The notes: generated by a model from the sequence alone, not told the origin. DNA of 64,000 bases from Flavobacteriales bacterium (GCA_027023475.1 JALVVJ010000180.1:8889-72888), one strand, 5' to 3'; positions 8,437 to 16,918 are shown, counted from the stretch's first letter. Translations and numbers: made by a program.

Positions 8437-9720
8437 TCAAAATTTGACAAATTCCACCCGGCGGTTATTGGCCTTACCTTCGGGCGTGGCATTGGTGTCG
8501 ATGGGTTTGCTTTCGCCCCAACCGGTGTATTTGAGTCGTGAAGGATCAATGCCCATGGCAATCAATTTATCCATCACGGTTTTGGCGCGTGCTTTGGAAA
8601 GTTTCATATTGAAAGCTTCGTCGCCGTCGCTATCGGTATGACCTTCGATGCTGAATTTTAAATCCGGTTGTTTTTTCATCAACCTGTATATACGGTTGAT
8701 GGGGCCCATACTTTCGGGGCGGAGCGTGGCTTTGTTTACATCGAACTTGATACCATTAACAATGATTTTACCGTCGGTCATCACGCGGTCGTAGTATTTG
8801 ACGCCACCTTTGGCGATACGGAAGTTTTTGATATACATATTTTCATCAGTAGCAGTAACGGTTACACCGGTAGGATTGCCTTCAAAATGCGGAATGTTGA
8901 TTAAACGTTGATCGTCTAAATACACTTTGAGCTTTCCTTTGGTGTAAGCAACAGCTATATGACGCCAACCACCTTCCGAATCCCGGTTACTCCTTTCTTT
9001 TCCTTTTAAAGAGCCCTCAGAGTCTCCGCAACTAACACTATTAACATAAATCGCTATTTGTGAACAACAATAAGATTGATTCTTACGGTCATATAACGCC
9101 AGATAATATCTTTCGTTATAAACATCAGGGTGAAAATAAGCATCAAATTCAATGGTAAATACATCAGGCAGATAATCCTGATCGGGATTTTTTAGATAAG
9201 GAACAATTCCTTTACTGTGCATATTACCGGAATCCGTGATAAAGGTAATAACCGGTTCGCCGTCAAATTCCGCTATCTCTGCACCCCCTTGATACAAATC
9301 CCAACGACTGGGGAACTCGCCGTTTTCCTCGTCGGGGCTTGGTCCGTCTTCAAAAATGACTTGATCACCCGGAACAAAATCGTATTTACTCCAAACCAAA
9401 TTATGTTTGGGGGTAGCGCTTTGCCCGGAAGAAGTTCCTATATCATGATTTTCTTGTTCATCTTCCGCCCGGCCTTGCCCGTTATTTCCGGTTTGATTTC
9501 CGGCTTTTTCCTTTTTTTTTGCCTTGCCGTCAATAGCATCTTCGGCCTTGTCATAGGCATTATCAACACCTTTGTCAATACGTCGCTCGGCACGGCGTTC
9601 GGCTTCGCTACGCACTTTTTCCTTGGCGTGCCGAGCCAGCCGTTTGAGCAATTGTGCTTGGGTGGGCATGGCTCCACTCATAATAAACAAAAGAACGATA
9701 AGACTTAATTTGGTCTTCAT
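8437..9720 (-). CDS. OmpA-family outer-membrane protein with jelly-roll domain
   Basis: A signal peptide ends at MPTQAQ in the form starting at ATG 9720. A charged Lys/Arg/Glu/Ala helix (about 25-80) and a Gln/Asn/Gly linker follow. A LamG/concanavalin-like region comes next (about 110-310; FTIEFDAYFHPD, GGWRHIAVAYTKGKLKVYLDDQRLI). The C-terminal OmpA domain (about 325-427) contains FDVNKATLRPES, IEGHTDSDGDEAFNMKLSKARA and the NNRRVEF end motif, with Asp and Arg residues that bind diaminopimelate in peptidoglycan. It probably anchors the outer membrane to the wall. It is the first gene of a probable four-gene operon (9720 to 4445). The promoter is imperfect: minus-strand GACCTTTG at 9744-9751. 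Confidence 0.82.
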   Translation of the reverse strand: MKTKLSLIVLLFIMSGAMPTQAQLLKRLARHAKEKVRSEAERRAERRIDKGVDNAYDKAEDAIDGKAKKKEKAGNQTGNNGQGRAEDEQENHDIGTSSGQSATPKHNLVWSKYDFVPGDQVIFEDGPSPDEENGEFPSRWDLYQGGAEIAEFDGEPVITFITDSGNMHSKGIVPYLKNPDQDYLPDVFTIEFDAYFHPDVYNERYYLALYDRKNQSYCCSQIAIYVNSVSCGDSEGSLKGKERSNRDSEGGWRHIAVAYTKGKLKVYLDDQRLINIPHFEGNPTGVTVTATDENMYIKNFRIAKGGVKYYDRVMTDGKIIVNGIKFDVNKATLRPESMGPINRIYRLMKKQPDLKFSIEGHTDSDGDEAFNMKLSKARAKTVMDKLIAMGIDPSRLKYTGWGESKPIDTNATPEGKANNRRVEFVKF

Positions 9721-9794
9721 GGGTTTAAGTTTTTCTAACACTTCAAAGGTCTGCTTATATTTTTATTCGATAGCACTAATTAGGGATGAAATTT

Positions 9795-9826
9795 ATCACC
9801 CCAAAGGGTGATTTTTTTCACCCTTT
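9795..9826. promoter_or_regulatory. Two mutually exclusive hairpins upstream of the OmpA-family gene
   Basis: TCACCC-CAAA-GGGTGA (9795-9811) and AAAGGGTGA-TTTTTT-TCACCCTTT (9803-9826) share the GGGTGA strand, so only one can form at a time. They lie about 75 bp before the start at 9720. Either a regulatory site for a dimeric protein or an RNA switch-like leader is possible. Confidence 0.35.
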
Positions 9827-9908
9827 TTGGTTTTTTGCCCGGTTCAGGCCGCATATTTCAAAATTTTTCAATCAAAAGTTTTGTTGAATGAAAAATTGAA
9901 AATCAAAA

Positions 9909-9941
9909 CAAAAAAAGAGATGGCAAACCGGATGCCATCTC
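9909..9941 (-). terminator. Rho-independent terminator after the small T9SS protein gene
   Basis: A perfect 9-bp stem (GAGATGGCA 9917-9925 with TGCCATCTC 9933-9941) and a 7-base loop are followed, on the minus strand, by a run of T (A run 9909-9916 on the plus strand). A T run also follows on the plus strand, so it could act in both directions. Confidence 0.8.
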
Positions 9942-9968
9942 CTTTTTTTTCGATAACCATACAAGATG

Positions 9969-10454
9969 TTAGCGGGAAACGATGATTTTAAAAACCCTGA
10001 ATTTTTTATCCGTAAGGTTTTTGACCACCAAGGTGTATGTTCCCGGTGGCAACAAGTTTACCGCCATAGTGTTTTGCGTTCCCGTTCCGGAAAGATTGTC
10101 CATTTGGCGACCTTGAAGGTCGAAAAGTTGTATTTGGTAATCACAAGCGGCCGGAAAACGGAAACGGATATAATCCGTGGCCGGATTGGGAAAAATCCTA
10201 ACGGTGTTTTTATCCCCGGAATAATCCCCGACTCCCGCCGTTTCGGTCATTCCGGGATTGATAAATCCCTCGGAAATATGGACGGTGCCTTGTGAGGTTT
10301 CGTTTACGGCCAATTCACCTGCGGTGAAAATGACGGATGTGTTTCCTGCCGTTGCCGAACCGCCGCCGGTGGAAAGACAACTTTTGGTGATTACGGTCTG
10401 TGCCCAAGCATACAACCCGGTCATTGCAGTTAATAAACTCAACAATATTTTCAT
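9969..10454 (-). CDS. Short exported protein with T9SS sorting domain
   Basis: 161 residues. A signal peptide (to LYAWAQ) is followed by a 60-residue beta segment (SCLSTGGGSATAGNTSVIFTAGELAV). A type IX sorting domain (VRIFPNPATDYIRFRF...NLPPGTYTLVVKN) fills the rest. Proteins of this build are common in Bacteroidota and have no known catalytic role. It starts 6 bp after the stop of the head-repeat gene at 10461 and is followed by a strong hairpin terminator, so it ends that operon. Confidence 0.75.
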   Translation of the reverse strand: MKILLSLLTAMTGLYAWAQTVITKSCLSTGGGSATAGNTSVIFTAGELAVNETSQGTVHISEGFINPGMTETAGVGDYSGDKNTVRIFPNPATDYIRFRFPAACDYQIQLFDLQGRQMDNLSGTGTQNTMAVNLLPPGTYTLVVKNLTDKKFRVFKIIVSR

Positions 10455-10460
10455 TCCCGA

Positions 10461-12434
10461 TTATTTTTTATACACAACAAAATGGAAGGAATTATCGGTC
10501 AGGTTTCCGTTTAAATTGTAGGTTTTGATATAAAACTCGTTCTGGTGCCCGCTTGTTCCCGCATAATCCGTTGCGGCAAAAACCGGCACACCACCACCTC
10601 CGATTTCGGACGTAACGCTTACCACATAGTGATAATCGCTCGACGAAACACCGGTGAGGGTGATTTTGTAAACACCTGTTCCGGTTTTGGTTACAGTGTA
10701 GCCGCCGGAGGAACGATCGGCATAGTTGGTCCCGTCATAGCCGACAAAGCCATACACATAGGCCTTCATATCGGCATTTCCGCCGGTTGAAGTAATCAAT
10801 TTTCCGGTAACTTCCAATTTTCCGTTTATTGTAAGTTCATCAGTGGAAAAGTCACCATAGATTAAAGGATTTGGAGTTCCGGAATTATCAATGTATAATT
10901 TGTTGGAACCGGTTTCAGTGGCTCCGGCCTCATTCCCGATAAAAACATTTCTCGAACCTGAACAATTATAACCGGCACCGTATCCAATAGCTACATTGTA
11001 ATTTCCAGAAGAATTGAAGTCAAGTGTATGGTTTCCAATAGCAACATTCCTGTTACCGGCAGTATTGGATGATAAGGCTAAATTTCCTATTGCTATATTA
11101 GAACTTCCTGTCGTATTGTGATATAGTGATAAAGAGCCGACGGACGTATTGCTCTCGCCTGTTGTATTAGCTTTCAGTGCCCAGTAACCTGTGGCGGTAT
11201 TATTATCTCCAACGGTATTGGCGTAAAGCGTCTTGGAACCGACGGCTGTATTATGTATTGAGTGATAGACTTGACTCGCCCCCTCCCCATTATGAAACAA
11301 AGCCGAATCACCCACAGCCACCAGGTTACTACGATCGGTGTTGTGATATAATGCGCTGGCGCCAATGGCTACGTTGGAGTTGCCGGTTGTGTTTTGAGGC
11401 AACGCTTCGGAACCGGAAGCAATATTATAGCTTCCGGTGGTGTTCATAAGTAAAGCATTACTTCCGTTGGCCGTGTTATTATATCCGGTGGTGTTGGATG
11501 ATAATGAAAATGAACCGGTGGCGGTATTGTTATGTCCGGTAGTATTGTTAAATAACGCATTTTTACCGGATGCCAAATTGTGATACCCTGTGGTGTTGGA
11601 ATACAAGGCAGCATTGCCGGTTGCCGTATTGCTGCTTCCCGTGGTGTTGAAACGTAAAGCGGAAACACCTGTGGCGGTATTGCCTTGACCGGTGGTATTG
11701 GAATATAATGAAGAAGCTCCAATTGCAGTATTATAATCTCCATTGGTATTGGCACCTAAGGAAAACGTGCCAATGGCCGTGTTAAACTTTCCTGTGGTAT
11801 TGGATTGCATTGTCCGGTAACCAACGGCGGTGTTACTACGCCCGGTGGTATTTTGCCACAGTGAAGAACTGCCCACAGCAACATTATAATATCCCGATGT
11901 ATTGAAAAACATAGCCCAATTACCGATACCAACATTTTCATTATCCGTTTGGTCATCATTTGTTCCGGCACCTATACCAATAAAAATAGATGAACCATTG
12001 TCATCGGAACGGGCATCGCTCAAATCATCCAATTTAATGGCCTCGCTGCGAACATCCCCCGCCTCTTCGGCATATTTGGCATAGGGAACAAATTGCATTT
12101 CCGTGGTGCCGAAATCCTGATACCCGCTTCCGGTGTTGATTTCCACTTTCAAAAATTGCGGATACGACCAATCGATACCGGAAAAATCGCCGCTTTCCAC
12201 CGTTCCGTTCCCGATAATCAGGGTGATAATACCATTGGCATCCGTAGTAGTGGAATGGGTCTCACGGTAAACCTCCGTGGTTCCGTTTTGTAAAATAGTA
12301 AAGCGCACATCCACCGAATGATTGGCCAAAACCGTTCCGTTTTCGGTAATCAACGCCTTGTAGTTAAAACCGGTTTGGGCGAACAATAACGTGCCCGTAA
12401 GCATCAAAACAATGGAAAGAAGTGGTCTTTTCAT
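10461..12434 (-). CDS. Head-repeat surface protein without S74 domain
   Basis: 657 residues. Signal peptide (to GTLLFAQ) and the same N-terminal domain as the protein at 4445 (GFNYKALITENGTVLANHSVDVRFTILQNGTTEVY). About 17 repeats on NTTGxxNTAxGxxALxxNT follow (about 150-520), with the motif CSGSRNVFIGNEAG before a different C-terminal beta domain (about 540-657; GKLEVTGKLITSTGG...YHYVVSVTSEIGGGGVPVF). The S74 chaperone and coiled coil of its paralogue are absent, so it must fold without self-cleavage. It is likely a surface fibre. It begins 3 bp after the GIY-YIG gene and is followed by the small T9SS protein gene. Confidence 0.8.
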   Translation of the reverse strand: MKRPLLSIVLMLTGTLLFAQTGFNYKALITENGTVLANHSVDVRFTILQNGTTEVYRETHSTTTDANGIITLIIGNGTVESGDFSGIDWSYPQFLKVEINTGSGYQDFGTTEMQFVPYAKYAEEAGDVRSEAIKLDDLSDARSDDNGSSIFIGIGAGTNDDQTDNENVGIGNWAMFFNTSGYYNVAVGSSSLWQNTTGRSNTAVGYRTMQSNTTGKFNTAIGTFSLGANTNGDYNTAIGASSLYSNTTGQGNTATGVSALRFNTTGSSNTATGNAALYSNTTGYHNLASGKNALFNNTTGHNNTATGSFSLSSNTTGYNNTANGSNALLMNTTGSYNIASGSEALPQNTTGNSNVAIGASALYHNTDRSNLVAVGDSALFHNGEGASQVYHSIHNTAVGSKTLYANTVGDNNTATGYWALKANTTGESNTSVGSLSLYHNTTGSSNIAIGNLALSSNTAGNRNVAIGNHTLDFNSSGNYNVAIGYGAGYNCSGSRNVFIGNEAGATETGSNKLYIDNSGTPNPLIYGDFSTDELTINGKLEVTGKLITSTGGNADMKAYVYGFVGYDGTNYADRSSGGYTVTKTGTGVYKITLTGVSSSDYHYVVSVTSEIGGGGVPVFAATDYAGTSGHQNEFYIKTYNLNGNLTDNSFHFVVYKK

Positions 12435-12436
12435 AC

Positions 12437-12718
12437 TTATTCATTTTTTGGGTTAATAATCAGTTCCGATAAGTCCGTCAAATCCGGATTATTGTCCCGC
12501 ACAAATTGCCGCAGCATATCCGCCGGTATATCCTTAAATACCCGTTCCCTTTCCGTGGCTTCCCATCCGGTTTCAAAAGTTTCGTAATACACCAATTTGG
12601 CGTGCTCCCCACGTCCTTCGTTGATCAACAACAAAGTTCCTTTCAAGTCGGTCGTTACGCCGGTTTCCAACCGCTTGTTATCGCGGCTATAAATGATATA
12701 AGTGTAAAATTGATACAT
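12437..12718 (-). CDS. Degenerate GIY-YIG family protein
   Basis: 93 residues. The fold is recognisable from FYTYIIYS...GVTTDL and from the downstream KLVYYETFETGWEATERERVFKD, matching the small GIY-YIG proteins related to YhbQ/UPF0213. The second Tyr of the YIG motif reads ETG, and the usual Arg-(Ile/Leu)-x-x-His region is replaced by KGTLLLINEG, so the catalytic Arg appears lost. The metal-binding Glu of the ERE segment remains. It is therefore probably inactive or works as a binding protein. It is the first gene of the operon that continues into the head-repeat protein 3 bp later, an odd partner. Confidence 0.7.
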   Translation of the reverse strand: MYQFYTYIIYSRDNKRLETGVTTDLKGTLLLINEGRGEHAKLVYYETFETGWEATERERVFKDIPADMLRQFVRDNNPDLTDLSELIINPKNE

Positions 12719-12740
12719 CCGTATTCGACTGTTCGATACC

Positions 12741-12748
12741 CAAACCTA
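12741..12748 (-). promoter_or_regulatory. -7 element for the GIY-YIG operon
   Basis: Minus-strand TAGGTTTG fits TAnnTTTG and lies 23 bp before the ATG at 12718. Confidence 0.5.
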
Positions 12749-12870
12749 CGGCATACACAAGTCAAATACTTTCGGGTTTATAAAATCGAATAAGATTTTT
12801 TTATAAATATTTAAAAAACAACAATTTAACTATAACCCCAAAACCTACAAATTTATAAATCCGCAAGTTT

Positions 12871-15747
12871 TTAATCACCTTTTGCATATTTTTTCCTGAA
12901 CTGCGAAGGCGTCATTCCGGTTTCTTTTTTGAAGGCGGCATTAAAGGTCGATAGCGAATTGAATCCCGAATCATAGGCCACCGCCTCGATTTTATCCCGG
13001 GTTTCCAACAATAACCTTTTGGCCGCCCCTATCCGGTATCGATTGACCAAATCCCTGAAACTGCATCCGTGTTTCACATTGATCACTTGCGACAAATAAT
13101 TGGGTTTGGTGTCGATAATTTGTGCCAGTTTTTGCAAAGACAGATAGGAATCCAAATAATGCCGGTCTTTTTCCAATGCTTGGAGCAGTTTGGTGTTTAT
13201 TTCATCCGTTACTTCCTCACTCAAATTGGAATGCGCATAGCGCAGCCGGGCTTTTTTCCGCTCCAATTGCCGTTTGACCATTTGCTTATAAACAATAAAA
13301 CTTGCAACCAAACCCAAAAACAATACCAGCAGCAACAACTTAAACCACAGCGTTTGATAAAAACGCGGCAACACGGTGATTTGCAATGCTCCCGCCCGGC
13401 TCCAAACACCGTCGTTATTGGCACCCTTGTAACGGAACGTATAAGTGCCGGGCGGAACGTTGAAATATTGAACCGCTTTGCGGGTATTGGCCCGGTGCCA
13501 AAGGGTGTCGTATTTTTCCAAAATCCAGGCGATTTGGTTTTTTTCGGGTTGAATAAAATTCGAAACGGTCAGGGTAATATCGAATTGGTTTTGGTCGGGT
13601 TTCAGTATCAATTTCCCGGCTTCGGGCTTGACGGGTTTCCCGTTTACCGTAAATTTTTCGATAAATACTTCCGGCCGGTAAGTATTTTGCGGCAAACTGT
13701 CGGGATTGAAAACATACATTCCGCCCATTCCGCCGAAATACAAATTTCCGTCCTTGTCCTTGTAGGCAAAATTTTCGAAAAACTCCAAATCCTGTTTGCC
13801 GTAATCTTTTACGTATATACTGTTTTGCAAGCCGTCGGATTTGCCGTAAATCACCTTTTGACCGTTGGTCAAATCCATTTTAACCAAATGATGCGGCGTG
13901 GAAAACCAAAGTTCGTTACCGCGGCTGTTGATGGCCCTGACATCGTTCGACGGCAAACCGTCATCGATGTTGATGTGGTCGAATTTTTTGCGGGCAAAGT
14001 CATAGCGGTTCAACCCGCCGCTTTGGGTGCCTATCCACAGGTATCCGTCCTTTTCATACAAGCCATTGATGCGGTTGGCATTAATGCCGTCGGGATTGTT
14101 TTCGTCATAGCCGAACACCGTGAAACTGCCGTTCCGTGTGTTAAATCTGTTCAATCCCTTCAAGGTGCCCACCCATATATCACCCCGGCTGTCGCATAGC
14201 AATGCGCTTATGTAATTATTGCTTAATCCACCCGGATTTTCCTTGTCGTGAACAAAGCGTATCAACTTGTTCCGGGTCAAATCGATTTTGGTCAATCCCC
14301 TGTAAATGCTTCCGGCCCAAATATTGCCGTCCGTGTCCTGACAAAGCGAAATGATATTTTTCCCGCTCAAACTGTTGTAATTTCCTTTTTCGTAGCCGAA
14401 ATGCCTGATGATTTTCAGTTTTCCGGTGTCGATTTCATACAAACCCTTTTCGGTGCCCGCCCACAAATGGCCGTCCCTGTCGAGCATCAACCTAAAAATC
14501 CGTTGTGCGCCTCCCGGGCCGAAACGAAACCGGTGAGGATGATTGTAATCGCCCGGATAAAACCAAAGCAAGCCGCCCATATCCGTGCCCAACCAAATCC
14601 GGTTCCGCCCGTCCCTGACCACATCCGTAAAAGGCACGGGCGGCAATGCGCTGCTGCGCGGAATATTATGCGCAATGGTAAAAAATTTCTTGTTCTTTTT
14701 CAGGATGTTGATGCCCGCAAACTCCGTCCCGAACCACATATAACCCGCACGGTCCTGATAAATGGCCGTAACAATGTTGTTCGACAAGGAATGAACATTG
14801 TTTTCGCCGGGCAAATAATGCGTAAAACTTCCCCGGTCGGCCGACAATTTGTATAAACCGTCGAACCAGGTGCCCACCCAAATTTGGCCGTCCCGGTCTT
14901 CGAAAAGGTGGATAACGTAGTAATGATCGCGTTCCGAAAATTTTTTCCTGAAATAAAAACGCCGGCGGGTTCCGCTGCGCGGGTCAAAGCGAAGCAAAAA
15001 TCCGAAATGCGTGCCCAACCATAAATTTCCCTGCCGGTCGGTCAGCAAATAATCGGCAAAGGATTTGAGCTTGGGATAACGCGCATATTCTTCGTCGGGA
15101 ACGATTTTGTAGCGTGTAAACGTTGCCTTTCCGGCATCGAAATCCACAAAACGGTTGGCATCGGTGCTGACCCAAAAATGATTTCCCCGGCCCGGAAAAA
15201 GCCGCAAAATATGTTCGCCGGCTTCGGGCCGGTAAAATATTTCCCGCACACGGCCGGTTTGTTCGTCGAAAACCAGCAAACTTTGCGCTTCACGATCCAA
15301 AAACCAAAAACGCCCAGCCGCATCTTGGCTCATACTTGTCAGGTTTCCCTTGCGAAGCCGTTCATTGGCGGGCCAAACGAAAACATCCTTTCCCGCGTCA
15401 TACCGGCCGGCCCCTTTTTGGCTCACAATCCACAGTTCACCGTTGCGCGCCTTATAGACCGCCGGAATAAAATTATCGCCAATGGCATTGTCCCCCAGCC
15501 CTTTTTTGTAAACAAACATACGCTTGGCGTTGTAGCGTATCACCCCGTCCTTGGTCGAAATCCACATTTGGCCCAGCGTATCCTGAACAAACCACGTGAT
15601 GCTGTTTTGATTAAGTCCGCCGCCTGTTTTCAGATGGTAGAAATCTTCGGTTCCGCGCACGATGGCTTGCGCACGAGCCGCATGTGCCGACAAAAAATGC
15701 AGGACAAATATCAGGGAAAGGACTTTTATTTTGTGCAGTGCTCCCAA
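12871..15747 (-). CDS. Propeller sensor with Y_Y_Y domain, one transmembrane helix and AraC-type HTH
   Basis: 958 residues. A signal peptide (to AARAQ) and about 13 Reg_prop blades (WFVQDTLGQMWISTKDGVIRY, LWIGTQSGGLNRY) form two seven-bladed propellers up to about residue 690. The Y_Y_Y beta-sandwich (VSNFIQPEKNQIAWILEKYD...PPGTYTFRYKGANNDGVWS) follows. One membrane helix (about 801-821) then leads to a short coiled linker and an AraC HTH (about 850-955; IEAVAYDSGFNSLSTFNAAFK, TGMTPSQFRKKY). It resembles the hybrid two-component systems that sense oligosaccharides, but has neither histidine kinase nor receiver, so the signal must pass directly through the membrane. The start is a TTG and could lie a few codons later. 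No polysaccharide-utilisation genes adjoin it, so its target is open. Confidence 0.88.
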   Translation of the reverse strand: MGALHKIKVLSLIFVLHFLSAHAARAQAIVRGTEDFYHLKTGGGLNQNSITWFVQDTLGQMWISTKDGVIRYNAKRMFVYKKGLGDNAIGDNFIPAVYKARNGELWIVSQKGAGRYDAGKDVFVWPANERLRKGNLTSMSQDAAGRFWFLDREAQSLLVFDEQTGRVREIFYRPEAGEHILRLFPGRGNHFWVSTDANRFVDFDAGKATFTRYKIVPDEEYARYPKLKSFADYLLTDRQGNLWLGTHFGFLLRFDPRSGTRRRFYFRKKFSERDHYYVIHLFEDRDGQIWVGTWFDGLYKLSADRGSFTHYLPGENNVHSLSNNIVTAIYQDRAGYMWFGTEFAGINILKKNKKFFTIAHNIPRSSALPPVPFTDVVRDGRNRIWLGTDMGGLLWFYPGDYNHPHRFRFGPGGAQRIFRLMLDRDGHLWAGTEKGLYEIDTGKLKIIRHFGYEKGNYNSLSGKNIISLCQDTDGNIWAGSIYRGLTKIDLTRNKLIRFVHDKENPGGLSNNYISALLCDSRGDIWVGTLKGLNRFNTRNGSFTVFGYDENNPDGINANRINGLYEKDGYLWIGTQSGGLNRYDFARKKFDHINIDDGLPSNDVRAINSRGNELWFSTPHHLVKMDLTNGQKVIYGKSDGLQNSIYVKDYGKQDLEFFENFAYKDKDGNLYFGGMGGMYVFNPDSLPQNTYRPEVFIEKFTVNGKPVKPEAGKLILKPDQNQFDITLTVSNFIQPEKNQIAWILEKYDTLWHRANTRKAVQYFNVPPGTYTFRYKGANNDGVWSRAGALQITVLPRFYQTLWFKLLLLVLFLGLVASFIVYKQMVKRQLERKKARLRYAHSNLSEEVTDEINTKLLQALEKDRHYLDSYLSLQKLAQIIDTKPNYLSQVINVKHGCSFRDLVNRYRIGAAKRLLLETRDKIEAVAYDSGFNSLSTFNAAFKKETGMTPSQFRKKYAKGD

Positions 15748-15787
15748 AATATACCGGCCTGATGCGTTTTTGTAAAAATGTTTTTAA

Positions 15788-15795
15788 CAAAGATA
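15788..15795 (-). promoter_or_regulatory. -7 element for the propeller/AraC gene
   Basis: Minus-strand TATCTTTG, a TAnnTTTG match, lies about 40 bp before the start codon at 15747. Confidence 0.55.
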
Positions 15796-15844
15796 GCCAA
15801 AAAAGTTATCGTCGGCATCCCAAGGCGATGACAAAGTATTTTTT

Positions 15845-16085
15845 TTGGGCGCCCGGGCGCAGGCGTTCGGGGCGCCGCCGGCGGGCGGATGCCCGCTGCG
15901 GATGGCCGGACGTTGGAACCGGATTTACCGGCGCCCCGCCCAGCGGCTTCGCCGCTGGGCGGGGCACTTATTGATTTTCAATCGTTTACGTCCGCCCATC
16001 CGCTCGGCGCGCTTGTGCGCGCCGCGGCGGCGCCTCAGCCGTCGTTTCGCGATGACGGAGCACGCTCACGCCGGCTGTTCCTCAC
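15845..16085. repeat. GC-rich repeat region with a 15-bp perfect stem
   Basis: Part of the repeat mosaic between the sensor gene and lysS. It contains an exact 15-bp inverted repeat (15933-15947 and 15951-15965, loop TTC) on GCCCCGCCCAGCGGC. Just before the 164-bp element it reads GACGGAGCACGCTCACGCCGG, similar to the sequence just before the second copy of that element at 46963. No coding signal. Confidence 0.6.
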
Positions 16086-16249
16086 GGCGTTGCAGCAAGC
16101 GTAAAATGTCGGAAAAGTTGCAGTTGTTTTTGTCGAGAACAAAGCCGGCAATCCGAAAGCATAGCCGTAGCTATGGCGAGGGTTGCCAATGCCGTTATCG
16201 GCAAAAAGAACAAAACTTGGTGTGAGTATTTTATGCTTGCTGCAACGCC
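16086..16249. mobile_element. 164-bp element with inverted ends, copy 1 (MITE-like)
   Basis: The ends are a 22-bp inverted repeat with one mismatch: GGCGTTGCAGCAAGC at 16086 and its complement at 16235-16249. A second inverted pair lies inside (GGCAATCC and GGGTTGCC around the hairpin CATAGC-CGTA-GCTATG). A copy of exactly the same length at 46963-47126 differs at about 14 positions. No reading frame. This looks like a non-autonomous transposable element or a structured RNA; no target-site duplication could be defined because both flanks are repeats. Confidence 0.75.
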
Positions 16250-16500
16250 CAGGCGCCCGCCGGGCTGTCCGCTCAAATGCGGCTCGGTAAATGCCGGTTT
16301 TTTGCGCGGGCGCGCAGCACGCGCGCCCGCGCCCGCCCGTGCGTGGGGCTTCCTTCGGTCGCCTCCGCCGGGCGGAAAAAACTACGGCATTGCCTTCGCC
16401 GCATAACCGCTCCCATCCCTGGCGCGATAATTAAGGTGCGCGCGATAAATCGCGCGTCCACAATGAAACATCCGGCCTTGGTTGGAATATCCGGGTTTAT
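16250..16500 (-). repeat. Dispersed repeat, module B (inverted copy)
   Basis: Reverse-complement copy of the module at 31130-31290. It includes CGCATAACCGCTCCCATCCC and CTGGCGCGATAATT and ends in the palindromic CGCGATAAATCGCG around 16442. It then continues with ATCCGGGTTTATGATT, which recurs at 43067-43083. Noncoding. Confidence 0.7.
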
Positions 16501-16865
16501 GATTGTCCGCTACTGTAAACATTGAAGGCGAAACCGCAAAGCGGTTTCGCCGCTTCCCGAGGAGACCGAAGGGCTCCGAGGGCCGCGAGGAGACGTAAAG
16601 CGGCTCCGAAGCGAGCGGAGGGAGACCAACGCGAAGCCGCAGGCGGAGCGTGCCGGCTCCCGGAACTTGTCCCGCACATTGCGCAGCAATGTCGGGAGGG
16701 CGGAACAAGACAAAGGCCGGAGCGCAGCGAAGGCCTGCCGGCTTGTGGAGCCGTGGAGGGAGACAAGCGGGCGCCGGCTCACGAAACCGCATAACTTGTC
16801 CCGCACTATGCACAGCATTGTCGGGAGAAAACCGCCCCAAGGCGGGTTTCGGAGCGCCCGAAACA
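16501..16865 (-). repeat. Dispersed repeat, core plus module G (inverted copy)
   Basis: Starts with the core GCTACTGTAAACATTGAAGG (16509-16528), which is the reverse complement of the core in the 183-bp arrays. GC-rich module G pieces follow (GCTTGTGGAGCCGTGGAGGG near 16740). A long reading frame across it joins lysS in frame, but only the part from 16919 is the real gene. Confidence 0.75.
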
Positions 16866-16892
16866 ATCCGCCAACGAATAGTATGGATGTCG

Positions 16893-16900
16893 TATCTTTG
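16893..16900 (+). promoter_or_regulatory. -7 element for lysS
   Basis: TATCTTTG matches TAnnTTTG and ends 18 bp before the ATG at 16919. It lies at the very end of the repeat mosaic. Confidence 0.65.
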
Positions 16901-16918
16901 TGCAAATTCCGATGCTCT

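Noticed and set aside
12871-15747. Hybrid two-component system histidine kinase
   Set aside because: No dimerisation His box, ATPase or receiver motif is present between the membrane helix and the AraC domain.
16667-16918. N-terminal extension of lysS
   Set aside because: The frame is open but translates a dispersed repeat. The family start and a promoter element place the gene start at 16919.
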